Shown here: in pieces, positions 37,143 to 45,749 of the stretch
Layout of the letters: each line of letters begins with the position of its first letter
Position numbering within the stretch: position 1 is the first letter of the stretch
Program-made: the position numbers and the translations under genes
Assembly (NCBI GenBank): GCA_028287785.1
Contig: JAQBOZ010000028.1
Coordinates: 62,001-126,000, forward strand
Reading direction: 5' to 3'
Origin: Chlorobiota bacterium
GTDB lineage: Bacteria > Bacteroidota > Ignavibacteria > OLB7
Length of the DNA stretch: 64,000 bases
Notes under the pieces: generated by a model
Database searches by the model: none
What the model was told of the DNA's origin: nothing
Seen by the model: only the letters and a program-made list of their open reading frames with translations

Positions 37143-37898
37143 TTAGTGCGATACCTGCGGACTTGCCGGCACGTTCACCTGGGCGGCCGGCGCCATTGTG
37201 CCGGTGATGCTCAACTGCACGCTGGGATCATCCTTGCTCGATGTCTTCATGGTGATTGCGCCGTACAGGCTCTCCTTCTCTTTCGGCGTAACATACGCCT
37301 TGAGCTCGAAATCCTCCCCCGGCTTCACTTCCTTCTTCCCCTTCATATCGAAGCGGACCGTCACGTTTCCATTGGAGAACTCCGGCGGGAAGAAGGTAAG
37401 CGGCGCATCGCCGGTGTTCTTGATGCGGACCGAGGCGACCGATTCCACACCCTGCCTGGCATCGTTGATGATAAGCCACGTGGATGGCGCCACCGCATAG
37501 CCGCGCTTGATATTTGCCGCGAGCTGCACCACATGGATGCTGTCTGCGGGATCGCTCGATGTGATCCTCACGATCTTGGAGATCGGGCCGGCCGGATAGG
37601 TGCTGACGTTGATGGAGACATCGAACTTCCCGATCTCCCCCGGCTTCAACACCTTCTTATCGATCCCGTGCGTCACGGTGCATCCACAACCCGGATGGAC
37701 ATCGGAGACCGTGAGATCCCCCGTGCCGACGTTTTTCACCTGGATGATCGCCTTGAGTGTGTCCGGCTTCACCGTCCCCCAGTCGTGCGTGTTTCCACCA
37801 ACGATCTCGATCTTTCCCTGAGCATGCGCGGCGCTTCCAGCCATGGTCGCGAACAGAGCCGCCGCAAATGCCCCACGAAGCAGGTATGCATATTTCAT
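37143..37898 (-). CDS. DUF1573 domain protein 3
   Basis: Secreted or periplasmic protein of 251 residues, third paralog in the tandem array. Signal peptide MKYAYLLRGAFAAALFATMAG to AHAQ, then VGGNTHDWGTVKPDTLKAII, HPGCGCTVTHGIDKKVL and DVSINVSTYPAGPISKIV. The N-terminal half is nearer to protein 2 than to protein 1 (the THGIDKK stretch is shared), so the duplication order was probably 1 first, then 2 and 3. The C-terminal tail is Pro/Ala-rich. Confidence 0.88.
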   Translation of the reverse strand: MKYAYLLRGAFAAALFATMAGSAAHAQGKIEIVGGNTHDWGTVKPDTLKAIIQVKNVGTGDLTVSDVHPGCGCTVTHGIDKKVLKPGEIGKFDVSINVSTYPAGPISKIVRITSSDPADSIHVVQLAANIKRGYAVAPSTWLIINDARQGVESVASVRIKNTGDAPLTFFPPEFSNGNVTVRFDMKGKKEVKPGEDFELKAYVTPKEKESLYGAITMKTSSKDDPSVQLSITGTMAPAAQVNVPASPQVSH

Positions 37899-38229
37899 GA
37901 AAATGCCCTACAGGTTGATGTATTGATTGCTGCTATTGTGACTGAGCATGGGGACCGGCACGGAACATATCGGGAGCACGTGCCCCACAAATATGGTATA
38001 AGTTCGGAACGATAGCAATCCCCGATCTCATCAATAAGGAGGAATGCCGCCGTGATCGCTACCCCTGGTTTTTCGATACTGACTCCACTCCGACCGGAAA
38101 ACTGGCGGCTGGTTGAACCCCGTCATCCGATTTCATCCTCTCCTACGACGCTTCACTCCGCCGTCGCGTGTAAAAAAAGAAGGCCCGCTGACGGGCCTTC
38201 TCGCTATGCATCCTCATCGCTGGCCGATC
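37899..38229. other. Intergenic region
   Basis: Carries the strong terminator of the TPR gene (38172-38200) and otherwise nothing recognisable; the promoter of DUF1573 gene 3 should lie within 100 nt of 37898. Confidence 0.5.
38172..38200 (-). terminator. Intrinsic terminator of the TPR gene
   Basis: Stem GAAGGCCCG/CGGGCCTTC (9 bp) with a 4-nt loop, followed on the minus strand by seven Ts. It lies 30 nt past the stop. Confidence 0.88.
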
Positions 38230-39960
38230 CTATTCCGTGCAGCCGATCGACTTCATATTCTTCCTGGCCTCCGCGTTCTTCGAATCGTATTTCAGCGTCA
38301 GCTTGTAGTACCTGCACGCGTTATCCCTGTCGTTCAGCGACTGGTAGGCGAACGCAAGGTAGAGATAGGTCTGGGAGTTCTCGGAGTTCAGCTTCAACGC
38401 CCGTTCGAACTCCGCAATCGCCCCCTTGTAGTCCTTTGCCTGGAACTTCTCGGTTCCACCGAAGAAGTAACCCGTCGAGACCTCCTTCGGATCGGTCTTG
38501 TCCATGCCGCGATCAGCCATCAGACGGCCAACGGCGGCGGCCTTGCCAAGCTGCTTCTGCGAGGCATACGCGTTCATCAGCCAGAAGTACGGCTGCGATA
38601 ATGAACTGTCAGCGGCGATGGAACCGTTGAGCGCCTCGATCGCCTTGTCGTACCGCTTCTGCGTGAAATGCGACAGGCCGATATAGAGATATGGCGTCGA
38701 CTTCGGGGCGTCCGGGCAGGAGGCCATGCGCCTGGTGAAGACATCGATCACCGCGTCGTAACGCTTCATCTTGTAGAGAAGCTGGCCGAGCGATGAGCTG
38801 AGATCGCAATCCTGCGGGTTGGCATCCACAAGCTTACGGTAGATATCGATGGCCCGTATCGTATCACCCCCTGAAAGGAGCATGCTCGACGCGTAGTACT
38901 TGGTTCCCTCGATGCTCATCATCGAGTCCCTCACCAGCCCGTACATGTCGCGCGCCTTGGCGTACTCCTTCACGGCGTAGTAGCTCTTGGCGATCATCAT
39001 ATGCGCGCTGTCGGCAAAGGCCCTGGAGACGGAATCGGACTTGCTCAGCACGCGCTCCAGCGGGTCCACGGCCTGTTTGAAGTAGTTGCCGAGGAACGCG
39101 GCGCGTCCCAGCATCACATCGCCACGCGGGTCCTCGGGACGGAGCTTGACATACTGCTCGAACGATCGCCCGGCCTTCTCGTAGTCATGAGCCAGCATGA
39201 AGATCTCCCCCTGCTCGTACCATGCGCGAGCGTACTTCGGCGAGATCTCCGTGATCTTGTTGAACTGCCGGAGCGATTTGTTGTAGAGATCGTTTGCCTC
39301 TTCCGGCTCGGCGCGCTTGGCAAGCTCGCGATAGGTCCGTCCCAGAAGCATGCGCGGCTCCACGAGCGATTCATCGAGCGTGATCGCCTCCTCATACTTC
39401 TCCTGCGCCAACTGGTAGATCTGCCGGGCGTAGTAGAGATCGCCAAGCGCCACCGCGACGCTTGCCGACGACGGGAATTTCTGCGATGCCTTCTGGAACG
39501 TCAGCTCCGCCTTGCTCAGCGAATCGTTGCCGCTGGCGATATAGGCACGTCCCAGCGCCAGATAGTTCTCAACCGATTTGTCATCGTACTTCAGGGCCGC
39601 CTGGAGCGCTTCGATTGCCCTGGCGTTGTCATGAAGGGCGGAGAGGGCAAGGCCGTACCTGCGGTTGGCGCCGGAGTTCTTCGAATCGATCTGCAGGGCC
39701 TGCTGGAAGATCTCGCGGGCACGGGGGGCATCATCCACCTCCATCGCCACATCTCCGGCCTCCAGCAGTACATCCATATCCTTTGGGGATTCCTTTACCG
39801 CCAGACGATACAGCGAATCGGCGGTCTTGTAGTCCCGTTCAGCCGCGGCGACCTTTGCCCGGTCCCGCGTGTTCTGCGCGAAGGCCGACGCCGTGCAAAT
39901 GAATGCAAAGCCGACAAGCAACGCGGTAAGGTTCGCAGCCCGGCTCATGAGTGTTTGCAT
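38230..39960 (-). CDS. Tetratricopeptide repeat protein
   Basis: Exported protein of 576 residues with a signal peptide (MQTLMSRAANLTALLVGFAF to AFAQ). Almost all the rest is TPR-like helix pairs: RDYKTADSLYRLAVKES, NARAIEALQAALKYDDKSVE, YARAWYEQGEIFMLAHDYEK, AIDIYRKLVDANPQDCDL and DNACRYYKLTLKYDSKNAEA. Probably a periplasmic or outer-membrane scaffold that assembles an envelope complex. The upstream neighbour is the PstS-like lipoprotein, 159 nt away. The exact start (39960 or ATG 39948) is uncertain. Confidence 0.85.
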   Translation of the reverse strand: MQTLMSRAANLTALLVGFAFICTASAFAQNTRDRAKVAAAERDYKTADSLYRLAVKESPKDMDVLLEAGDVAMEVDDAPRAREIFQQALQIDSKNSGANRRYGLALSALHDNARAIEALQAALKYDDKSVENYLALGRAYIASGNDSLSKAELTFQKASQKFPSSASVAVALGDLYYARQIYQLAQEKYEEAITLDESLVEPRMLLGRTYRELAKRAEPEEANDLYNKSLRQFNKITEISPKYARAWYEQGEIFMLAHDYEKAGRSFEQYVKLRPEDPRGDVMLGRAAFLGNYFKQAVDPLERVLSKSDSVSRAFADSAHMMIAKSYYAVKEYAKARDMYGLVRDSMMSIEGTKYYASSMLLSGGDTIRAIDIYRKLVDANPQDCDLSSSLGQLLYKMKRYDAVIDVFTRRMASCPDAPKSTPYLYIGLSHFTQKRYDKAIEALNGSIAADSSLSQPYFWLMNAYASQKQLGKAAAVGRLMADRGMDKTDPKEVSTGYFFGGTEKFQAKDYKGAIAEFERALKLNSENSQTYLYLAFAYQSLNDRDNACRYYKLTLKYDSKNAEARKNMKSIGCTE

Positions 39961-40119
39961 AGAAATTTCAGATGAGATAAGATTTGCAAGAGAATCGACC
40001 AGAAGGATGACGCTCGATCCGATCAGATTAACGTCGGGATAAATTCGCAAAATGTGACAGCCCGATCACCGTTCGGCTTGATCAACTGCCAGGAGTTTTT
40101 GTAACGCCGCGTAACGCGC

Positions 40120-41091
40120 CTAGGGGCCCTCCTCCGGCATGCTGATCCGGAGCTTGATATTTTCCCCCTGCAGGCCGTGGTTCACCAGATAGGATTGCGC
40201 GTCCTGGCTCTTGGAAAGCCATGCGAGAAAGCCGACCGCCAGCGAATGACTGGAGGCGAACGTATACCCCACCAGCGGCTGCTTCATGGGATAGATCCCC
40301 GTCACCAGCGATGCGGGATGGATGATGGCGGGAGGATGCATCGTCCGCGTCGAATCGGTGAACCCGATCGCGAGCGTCCTGACAGCGGCGCTGTCGCGAT
40401 GGGCAGCGAACCAGCCCAGCAGGCCGATCCCATCGCCCGCGGCCACGCGCTTCAGCAGCGAATCGCTCGTTGAGATGTACTGCGCCGGAGCTGTAACGTT
40501 GGAGTCGTGCAGAAGCACGCTCCGCATGAATGCAAAGGCCGAGGAGTTCTGATCGGTCAGGAGAAACCGCACGGCTCCGCCGGCGCCGGCGCTGTCAAGC
40601 CCGGCGGGGCCGCCCCCCGAAAGCGCGGCGCGGAGACGCTCCATGGTTGTTGTGTGGAGCGGCGATCCGTTCGGCACCACCACCGCGAATCCATCGTAGC
40701 CTATCACATACTCGTTCACCTCGAAGCCTCCCCGCAGCGACGCCTGCTGCTCATCCGGGAAGAGCTTCCGCCCGATGACGATCGCGGTGGTCGCCATCGT
40801 ATCGGCCCCCGTTGTATCATGTACCGGAGAATCAAAAAGGCTCTGCACTCCCTTCCGCGCCGAGAGAGGTCGAACCTCCACCCTGGCGTTCGGGCTTTTC
40901 ACCATGAAGGTATCGGCCAGCGCCCGGATCAGCGGAGCATAGATCTCGTCGGCATAGACGATCAGCTTTCCGCTGGTCGGAGAGCTGCCGCCGGGATTCG
41001 ATGGGCCGCAGCCGGCCACAAGCGCGGCCAGGGCAATCATGAACAGGAAGACTGAAGAACGCATGCCGTCTCCGTGATTGATCGATTTCAT
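40120..41091 (-). CDS. PstS-like substrate-binding lipoprotein
   Basis: Predicted lipoprotein of 323 residues. Signal peptide with lipobox LVAGC. Body of the PBP-like (phosphate/molybdate) fold: KLIVYADEIYAPLIRALADTFM, GADTMATTAIVIGRKLF, GYDGFAVVVPNGSPL, the ligand-loop FLLTDQNSSAFAFM and SLVTGIYPMKQPLVGYTF. No permease or ATPase gene is near, so it may act as a sensor rather than in transport. Starts at 41091, overlapping the upstream gene stop (TAATG), with GGGAG at a good distance; an ATG at 41064 with GGAG is the alternative. Confidence 0.78.
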   Translation of the reverse strand: MKSINHGDGMRSSVFLFMIALAALVAGCGPSNPGGSSPTSGKLIVYADEIYAPLIRALADTFMVKSPNARVEVRPLSARKGVQSLFDSPVHDTTGADTMATTAIVIGRKLFPDEQQASLRGGFEVNEYVIGYDGFAVVVPNGSPLHTTTMERLRAALSGGGPAGLDSAGAGGAVRFLLTDQNSSAFAFMRSVLLHDSNVTAPAQYISTSDSLLKRVAAGDGIGLLGWFAAHRDSAAVRTLAIGFTDSTRTMHPPAIIHPASLVTGIYPMKQPLVGYTFASSHSLAVGFLAWLSKSQDAQSYLVNHGLQGENIKLRISMPEEGP

Positions 41092-41303
41092 TATTCCCGC
41101 TCCCCCCGACGCCGCTGCGTGAAGGTAACGGCCAGACGATAGATGCCGAAGAGGATCATGATGATCCCGAACACCGTTCGGAGCATCGAGGTATCCATCC
41201 GTCCGTCTCCCGGAAAGGTGAAGTACCCCGCCAGAATCAGAATGCCCATGATCACCATCAGCCCGCCAAGGGCACAGCGGAACCAGAAGATACCCGGACT
41301 CAT
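41091..41303 (-). CDS. Small two-helix membrane protein
   Basis: Unrecognised 70-residue protein. The ATG at 41303 follows GGAG by 8 nt (an upstream ATG is possible but not supported). Two hydrophobic helices, WFRCALGGLMVIMGILILAG and MLRTVFGIIMILFGIYRLAV, separated by a short FPGDGRM loop, with a basic tail RRRGERE, suggest a hairpin in the inner membrane with both ends inside. It is translationally coupled (TAATG) to the PstS-like lipoprotein, so the two probably act together. Confidence 0.6.
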   Translation of the reverse strand: MSPGIFWFRCALGGLMVIMGILILAGYFTFPGDGRMDTSMLRTVFGIIMILFGIYRLAVTFTQRRRGERE

Positions 41304-41465
41304 GGTTAAAGCTCCCATTATAAGATTATCGGGCCGGACGCGAAATTCAACCGCGCGTAATATCCGGCATTCATTCACTCCTCCCGGAGTTGGCGGCGGG
41401 ACGCGGGCTATTCCATTAGCCCCTCCCGGCAACGTATGCGCCAGCGGGACATCGGTTACAGGGAC

Positions 41466-42239
41466 CTACTGCAGCCTGAAGTCTATCGGAATCTGCACCC
41501 AGACCGTGACAGGCGTTCCATTCTGGGTGGCCGGCGTAAAGTGCGTGCCACGGATCGCGTCGACCGCCGCGGGAGTCAGCAGCGGGTTGTCACTGCTGTC
41601 GACATGGATATCCGTCACCTGGCCTGTCTTGTTCACCAGCGCGCGTACCACCACCCGACCCTCGATGTTGTTCCTCTGGGCCATGGGCGGATATACAATG
41701 CGTCGCTGCAGATCCGCCTGATCCCAGTTCGGGTCCGTCTCGGGACCATACTGCATGGCGGTTGATGTGCCGGAAGAAGCCGGAGGGCGTCCTCCGCCGG
41801 CATCAGGGACGGCCATAGTCCCCCCGGTTATCAAATCCTGGCGGACTTCGACGCGACCAACACGCTTTCCGCGAATGGAGTCGAGCCGGAAGATGACCTC
41901 GTAGCGTTGCTCATTAACCGAAGCATTGTCAGACGTTCCAATGGGGAGCTTCGGGTAGGCGGCGCGCAGTCCCCGCTGAACCGCGTCAGTGAGAAGCGCG
42001 CTGCTCCCGGGCGATATCACCACATGCTCCGGGCCGGCATGTTGCGCGGGGAACCAGCGCACAAATACACTCCCTGAAAACCCGTATTTCAACGCATCCT
42101 TCGGATAGGCGATGCGACGTTGAAGCCGGCTCGTTTCCAGGCCGATCACCGGCTTCCTGAAACCATGCTGGGATTTTCCCTGAGCGTAACCCGCCAGGAG
42201 CAGAACGCCACAGAGAGGGAGGAGATGTGAATACTTCAT
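41466..42239 (-). CDS. Unanchored tandem TonB-C domain protein 1
   Basis: Exported protein of 257 residues. The signal segment ends VLLLAGYAQGKS, where the lipobox Cys of a sister gene is Tyr. Two TonB C-terminal-type domains follow: a divergent one (LQRRIAYPKDALKYGFSGSV, LLTDAVQRGLRAAYP) and a typical one (DLQRRIVYPPMAQRNNIEGR, LLTPAAVDAIRGTHFTPA, PVTVWVQIPIDFRL). There is no cytoplasmic membrane helix of the TonB type and no proline-rich spacer. First of three similar tandem paralogs; the typical domain is closest to the anchored TonB proteins upstream. Confidence 0.82.
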   Translation of the reverse strand: MKYSHLLPLCGVLLLAGYAQGKSQHGFRKPVIGLETSRLQRRIAYPKDALKYGFSGSVFVRWFPAQHAGPEHVVISPGSSALLTDAVQRGLRAAYPKLPIGTSDNASVNEQRYEVIFRLDSIRGKRVGRVEVRQDLITGGTMAVPDAGGGRPPASSGTSTAMQYGPETDPNWDQADLQRRIVYPPMAQRNNIEGRVVVRALVNKTGQVTDIHVDSSDNPLLTPAAVDAIRGTHFTPATQNGTPVTVWVQIPIDFRLQ

Positions 42240-42345
42240 ATAACGATTGAGTTTGTCGGAGTCACCATACAGCAGGGCGGTTCCGGCTCGGGAATATCGA
42301 TACGATCCATCTCACGATCACCATCTCCATTCTTCAATCCCAGAC

Positions 42346-43113
42346 TCAGGGGGACAACTTGAAGGTGACCGGAATCTGCACCCAGACCGCGACAGGCGTT
42401 CCCCCCTGACTGGCCGGCGTAAAGCGCGTACCACGAACCGCATCGACCGCCGCAGGAGTCAGTAGCGGGTTGTCGCTGTGGTCGACATGGATATCAGCCA
42501 CCTGCCCTGTCTTGCTCACCAGCGCGCGTAGCACGACCCGCCCCTGAATGTTGTTCCTCTGGGCCTCGACCGGATACACCATCCGCCGCTGAAGGTCCAC
42601 CTGATCCCACTGCGGATCATTCTCCACCGTAATGAATTCATCGGGCCCCTCCTGCTTCACGATGTTACCGGGCGGCGCGCTTTCGGGTGTGGCAACAGTG
42701 ATCTCCGCCGACGGGACGGCAACAGCAATACTGCCGACGATGTTCCCTCGCGTGGAATCCAGCCGGAACGTAACGTCATACATCCTCTCAGGCAAAGCAT
42801 TGGAGGTATCCACGATGGAGATCGCGGGATCGTAGGCCCGCAGCCCGCGCCGGACAGCATCGACCAGGGCCGCCTGTTTCCCCCCTATGATCGCCGCGGG
42901 AACCGGATGTTTCTGATCCGCCGGAAACCATAGCACATGCACCCCTCCCGCAAGCCCCCCTTTCAGCGCCTCCTCCGGATATTCGATACGCTGCTGAAGC
43001 TCCACGATATCCAGGCCGGCCGATGATTGTTTCGGATCGTTCCGGGATCTCCCGTGCGCGCATCCGGCCAGAAGCAGAGCGCCGCAGAGAACAAGGGAAT
43101 GTGAATATCTCAT
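42346..43113 (-). CDS. Lipoprotein with tandem TonB-C domains
   Basis: Lipoprotein of 255 residues (lipobox LLAGC). Domain 1: LQQRIEYPEEALKGGLAGGV then ALVDAVRRGLRAYDPAISIV. Domain 2: DLQRRMVYPVEAQRNNIQGR, HVDHSDNPLLTPAAVD, TRFTPASQGGTPVAVWVQ. It is the paralog that keeps the lipid-attachment cysteine, so it would be anchored to a membrane by lipid rather than through a helix. The middle linker (TVATPESAPPGNIVKQ) differs from its neighbours. Possible roles are an outer-membrane receptor partner or a decoy for the Ton motor; neither is shown. Confidence 0.82.
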   Translation of the reverse strand: MRYSHSLVLCGALLLAGCAHGRSRNDPKQSSAGLDIVELQQRIEYPEEALKGGLAGGVHVLWFPADQKHPVPAAIIGGKQAALVDAVRRGLRAYDPAISIVDTSNALPERMYDVTFRLDSTRGNIVGSIAVAVPSAEITVATPESAPPGNIVKQEGPDEFITVENDPQWDQVDLQRRMVYPVEAQRNNIQGRVVLRALVSKTGQVADIHVDHSDNPLLTPAAVDAVRGTRFTPASQGGTPVAVWVQIPVTFKLSP

Positions 43114-43209
43114 AGGAAGTTTGAGTTTGCCGGAATTATAACCACTGAATCCACCGTTCCGATGCCGCTGCTACAATCCATCTCACTGTCACTCTCTTCA
43201 ATTACCATA

Positions 43210-43962
43210 TCAGCGGGATAGTCTGAACGTAACCGGGATCTGCACCCAGACAGCAACCGGCTTCCCATCATGCATCGCAGGGGTGAACACGGTTTCCGTC
43301 ACTGCCTTGAGCGCCGATGGCGTAAGCAGCGGATGATCGCTCCTGTCGACGTGCGAATTGACCACGCGACCGTGACTGTCGATCAGAATGCGAATAATGA
43401 CCGTTCCCTCGATATTATTCCGCTGCGCAATTTCGGGATATGTGATCCGGTGCTGAAGTTCGCCGGCGTCCCACGTCGGCTCTTTCTCCGTCGTGACGAA
43501 TTCATCCATGGCGGGATAGTGCTCCGTGGCGCTGATGCCGGATGATTCAAGCTCGGGCGTCGCAACAGCTATCTCAGAAAAGACCTCGATGCGGCCGACG
43601 CGCTTTCCCTTCGTGGAATCCACCTGGAATGAGACCTCGTACATCCACGCATCACCCGAGGCACTGTCCGTGATGGCGAGCTTGCCATCGTACGCATGCA
43701 GCCCGCGCCGGACGGCATCGGCGAAGATCATGCTGCTGCCCGGTACGACCACCGCATGGGCCGGATTTTTCCCGGTCGCGGGAAACCATTTCACGCTGAT
43801 CATTCCCGAAAGCCCCCGCTTCAGCGCCTCCTTCGGATAAATGATAAGACGTTGAAGCCGGTAGCCCTTCAAGCCGACCGATGGCTGCTGCTGAGATTTT
43901 CCCCGCGCGTAACCCGCCAGAAGCAGAACACCGCAGAGAGCGAGGATGTGTGAATATTTCAT
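43210..43962 (-). CDS. Unanchored tandem TonB-C domain protein 3
   Basis: Exported protein of 250 residues; the ATG at 43962 starts MKYSHILALCGVLLLAGYARGKS, again with Tyr where a lipobox Cys would be. Domain 1: LQRLIIYPKEALKRGLSGM, IFADAVRRGLHAYDGKL. Domain 2: GELQHRITYPEIAQRNNIEGT, HVDRSDHPLLTPSALKAV, PVAVWVQIPVTFRL. The frame upstream of 43962 is open but not TonB-like. The three tandem genes arose by repeated duplication; they lie downstream of a decayed TonB copy. Confidence 0.82.
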   Translation of the reverse strand: MKYSHILALCGVLLLAGYARGKSQQQPSVGLKGYRLQRLIIYPKEALKRGLSGMISVKWFPATGKNPAHAVVVPGSSMIFADAVRRGLHAYDGKLAITDSASGDAWMYEVSFQVDSTKGKRVGRIEVFSEIAVATPELESSGISATEHYPAMDEFVTTEKEPTWDAGELQHRITYPEIAQRNNIEGTVIIRILIDSHGRVVNSHVDRSDHPLLTPSALKAVTETVFTPAMHDGKPVAVWVQIPVTFRLSR

Positions 43963-44084
43963 ATGAAGATTGGGTTCGCCGGGATCATGAAGATTGAACG
44001 CGCGATTCCGGCACCGGCATGAGATATCAGTTCCGGTACACCTGTTTTCGATTGCCATCCCATACGTTACTGCACGCACCCCGG

Positions 44085-44398
44085 CTAAACCGGCAAAGCT
44101 ACAACTGCCACGGAATTGATCGCATCGATTTCGAGAACAGGCCGATAATCACTCCTTCCCTCGATCCTGTGCCGCCGGACGATTTCAGGATGGATGATCC
44201 TTCGCCGGAACTCCGCCGTATCGTAACGCGGCATGGCACCGATTGCATCATCTACATCCAATTCCGCATATGGGAACGCAACGCCACTGTATCGAACGCC
44301 TGATGCTCCCTCTCCACCGGCTGCGCCCGCATGGGAAGGAGGGCAAGCACCAGAAACGGCACGATCACAAGAGACCGATACCCCGATTCCATCCGCAT
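44085..44398 (-). pseudogene. Decayed TonB-C paralog
   Basis: The reading frame from the ATG at 44398 gives a signal peptide (LVIVPFLVLALLPMRAQ) and ends at an early stop near 44260. In another frame, which stays open to the stop at 44085-44087, the TonB-C fingerprint is still readable: AEFRRRIIHPEIVRRHRIEG, to be compared with GELQHRITYPEIAQRNNIEG in the next gene downstream. The length (314 nt) is not a multiple of three, so there is a frameshift. The region 43963-44449 holds nothing else recognisable. Confidence 0.65.
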
Positions 44399-44449
44399 GC
44401 TGTATTCGCTCATCGACAGGCCCCGGTTGAACAGATGGTTATCGCACGG

Positions 44450-45220
44450 TCAGTTGAGCTTGAACGTCACGGGGATCTGGACCCAGACAGCCGTCGGGAT
44501 CTTGTTCTGGATGGCGGCGGTGAACCGGGTCTGCCTGATGGCGTCGAGCGCCGCATCCGTCAGCATACTGTTATCCGAACGATCCACGTGCATGTCGGCC
44601 ACGCGCCCATCCTCATCGATCAGCACGCGCACAACCACGAGTCCCTGAATGTTGTTTCTGGCGGCGATATCGGGATATGTGATATGACGCTGGAGATCGG
44701 CCGGGTCCCACACCGGCTCCTTCTCGACCGAAACAAACTCCTCCATATCGGGATGATGTTTTGGCGTCTCCATGAGAGGCGCAAATGATCTTCCGGTGTC
44801 GTTGCGAAGCGTGCAGGTGCTTCCGCCCCCCATGGATATCTCCGCGCCTGCCGGCAGATCTCCGCCGGGAGTCATGATATCCGGCGTCATGGCCGCGATC
44901 AGGCTGGTATCGTCGGACGCGATCGGCATTCCACCGATGCTCCTGGCCCGAAGCATGCCATTCCCCATGAGGCTCCGTCCCCCACCCGATGTCCCGCCGG
45001 GGGGAGCCGGAGCGGGTGGATGAACATAATCGATGACAGTGCGGGGATGATCGCCATCGATCGTGATCGGCTCGGCGCGACCGATGTTGACGCAGAGGAG
45101 ATACAGAGCGACGATCCCCGCGTGGAAAGCGATTGAAAGCACCAGCGCGGTGCCGAGATTGCGATTGTACACGCGCTTCAGATCGACCGCGCCATAGTGT
45201 AATGATTCCCTGGTTCCCAT
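44450..45220 (-). CDS. tonB: Energy transducer TonB
   Basis: Protein of 256 residues. N-terminal cytoplasmic stretch (SLHYGAVDLKRVYNRNLG), one inner-membrane helix (TALVLSIAFHAGIVALYLL) with the His that TonB uses in its helix (the S-x-x-x-H pattern reads SIAFH), then a flexible periplasmic segment (PPAPAPPGGTSGGG), and a TonB-C domain (DLQRHITYPDIAARNNIQG, LTDAALDAIRQTRFTAA, AVWVQIPVTFKLN). Transduces proton-motive-force energy from ExbBD to outer-membrane receptors. Separated from the next TonB by a decayed ExbD. Confidence 0.9.
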   Translation of the reverse strand: MGTRESLHYGAVDLKRVYNRNLGTALVLSIAFHAGIVALYLLCVNIGRAEPITIDGDHPRTVIDYVHPPAPAPPGGTSGGGRSLMGNGMLRARSIGGMPIASDDTSLIAAMTPDIMTPGGDLPAGAEISMGGGSTCTLRNDTGRSFAPLMETPKHHPDMEEFVSVEKEPVWDPADLQRHITYPDIAARNNIQGLVVVRVLIDEDGRVADMHVDRSDNSMLTDAALDAIRQTRFTAAIQNKIPTAVWVQIPVTFKLN

Positions 45221-45325
45221 ATCCGCTCCTCCTGTTCAGTGGTTTCGCGTTATCCCGGCATTTCCCCGATCACAGAATCATATCGTTCTTTTTTTTCGCC
45301 ATTTACATCGCTCTTAAAACGCGCA

Positions 45326-45556
45326 TTATTTCCCTGGCCGGCGCGACACGATCCATCGGATTTCACCCCTTCCGATGGAACGTCCGCCCGCAACGCTGTG
45401 CAAAGAGCATGGCAATTCCCTCTCCTGAACGATTGCGTCAGTGAGCCGGGGATCTACCGAAAGTTCCATGACATGCTGTTGTGTCATGGTGGTTGAGAAG
45501 ATGCACATCATCGACGGCCGCGCTGCCACTGCCGTACTGCCGGCGGGGTTATCCAC
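45326..45556 (-). pseudogene. Decayed ExbD remnant
   Basis: This frame reads MCIFSTTMTQQHVMELSVDP, to be compared with FFMFATTMAQPQIMEISVPP in the intact ExbD at 46627-47181. After that the two align without gaps for about 25 more residues (LTDAIVQERELPCSLHSV, GGR against PIDVAESNLLTIMVRGDGR). The membrane helix before it has lost its hydrophobic character (VAARPSM for FLLLTFF). So a third ExbD once lay between the two TonB genes. The rest of 45221-45700 holds nothing recognisable. Confidence 0.6.
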
Positions 45557-45700
45557 GGGAAGGGTTCCCGTCGCCTCCGCATTCCAGGCTCATTGTCGCG
45601 GGATGAATGATCTCCCCGCGCGATGAGCATTCGCATTCATATCGTCCCTATCCCGTGGTGCAACGGGGCCGATTCCAGCGCTTCCTGTCCCCCTCTTGCG

Positions 45701-45728
45701 CCAGTGCCCTCCGGAGGGAGGGCACTGG
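45701..45728 (-). terminator. Terminator hairpin after TonB
   Basis: Perfect 12-bp stem CCAGTGCCCTCC/GGAGGGCACTGG with a 4-nt loop, 22 nt past the stop of the 45750-46547 gene. The T-stretch lies on the plus-strand side (GGGTTTTC), so its direction is uncertain. Confidence 0.6.
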
Positions 45729-45749
45729 GCGGGTTTTCATCGGCTTCGA

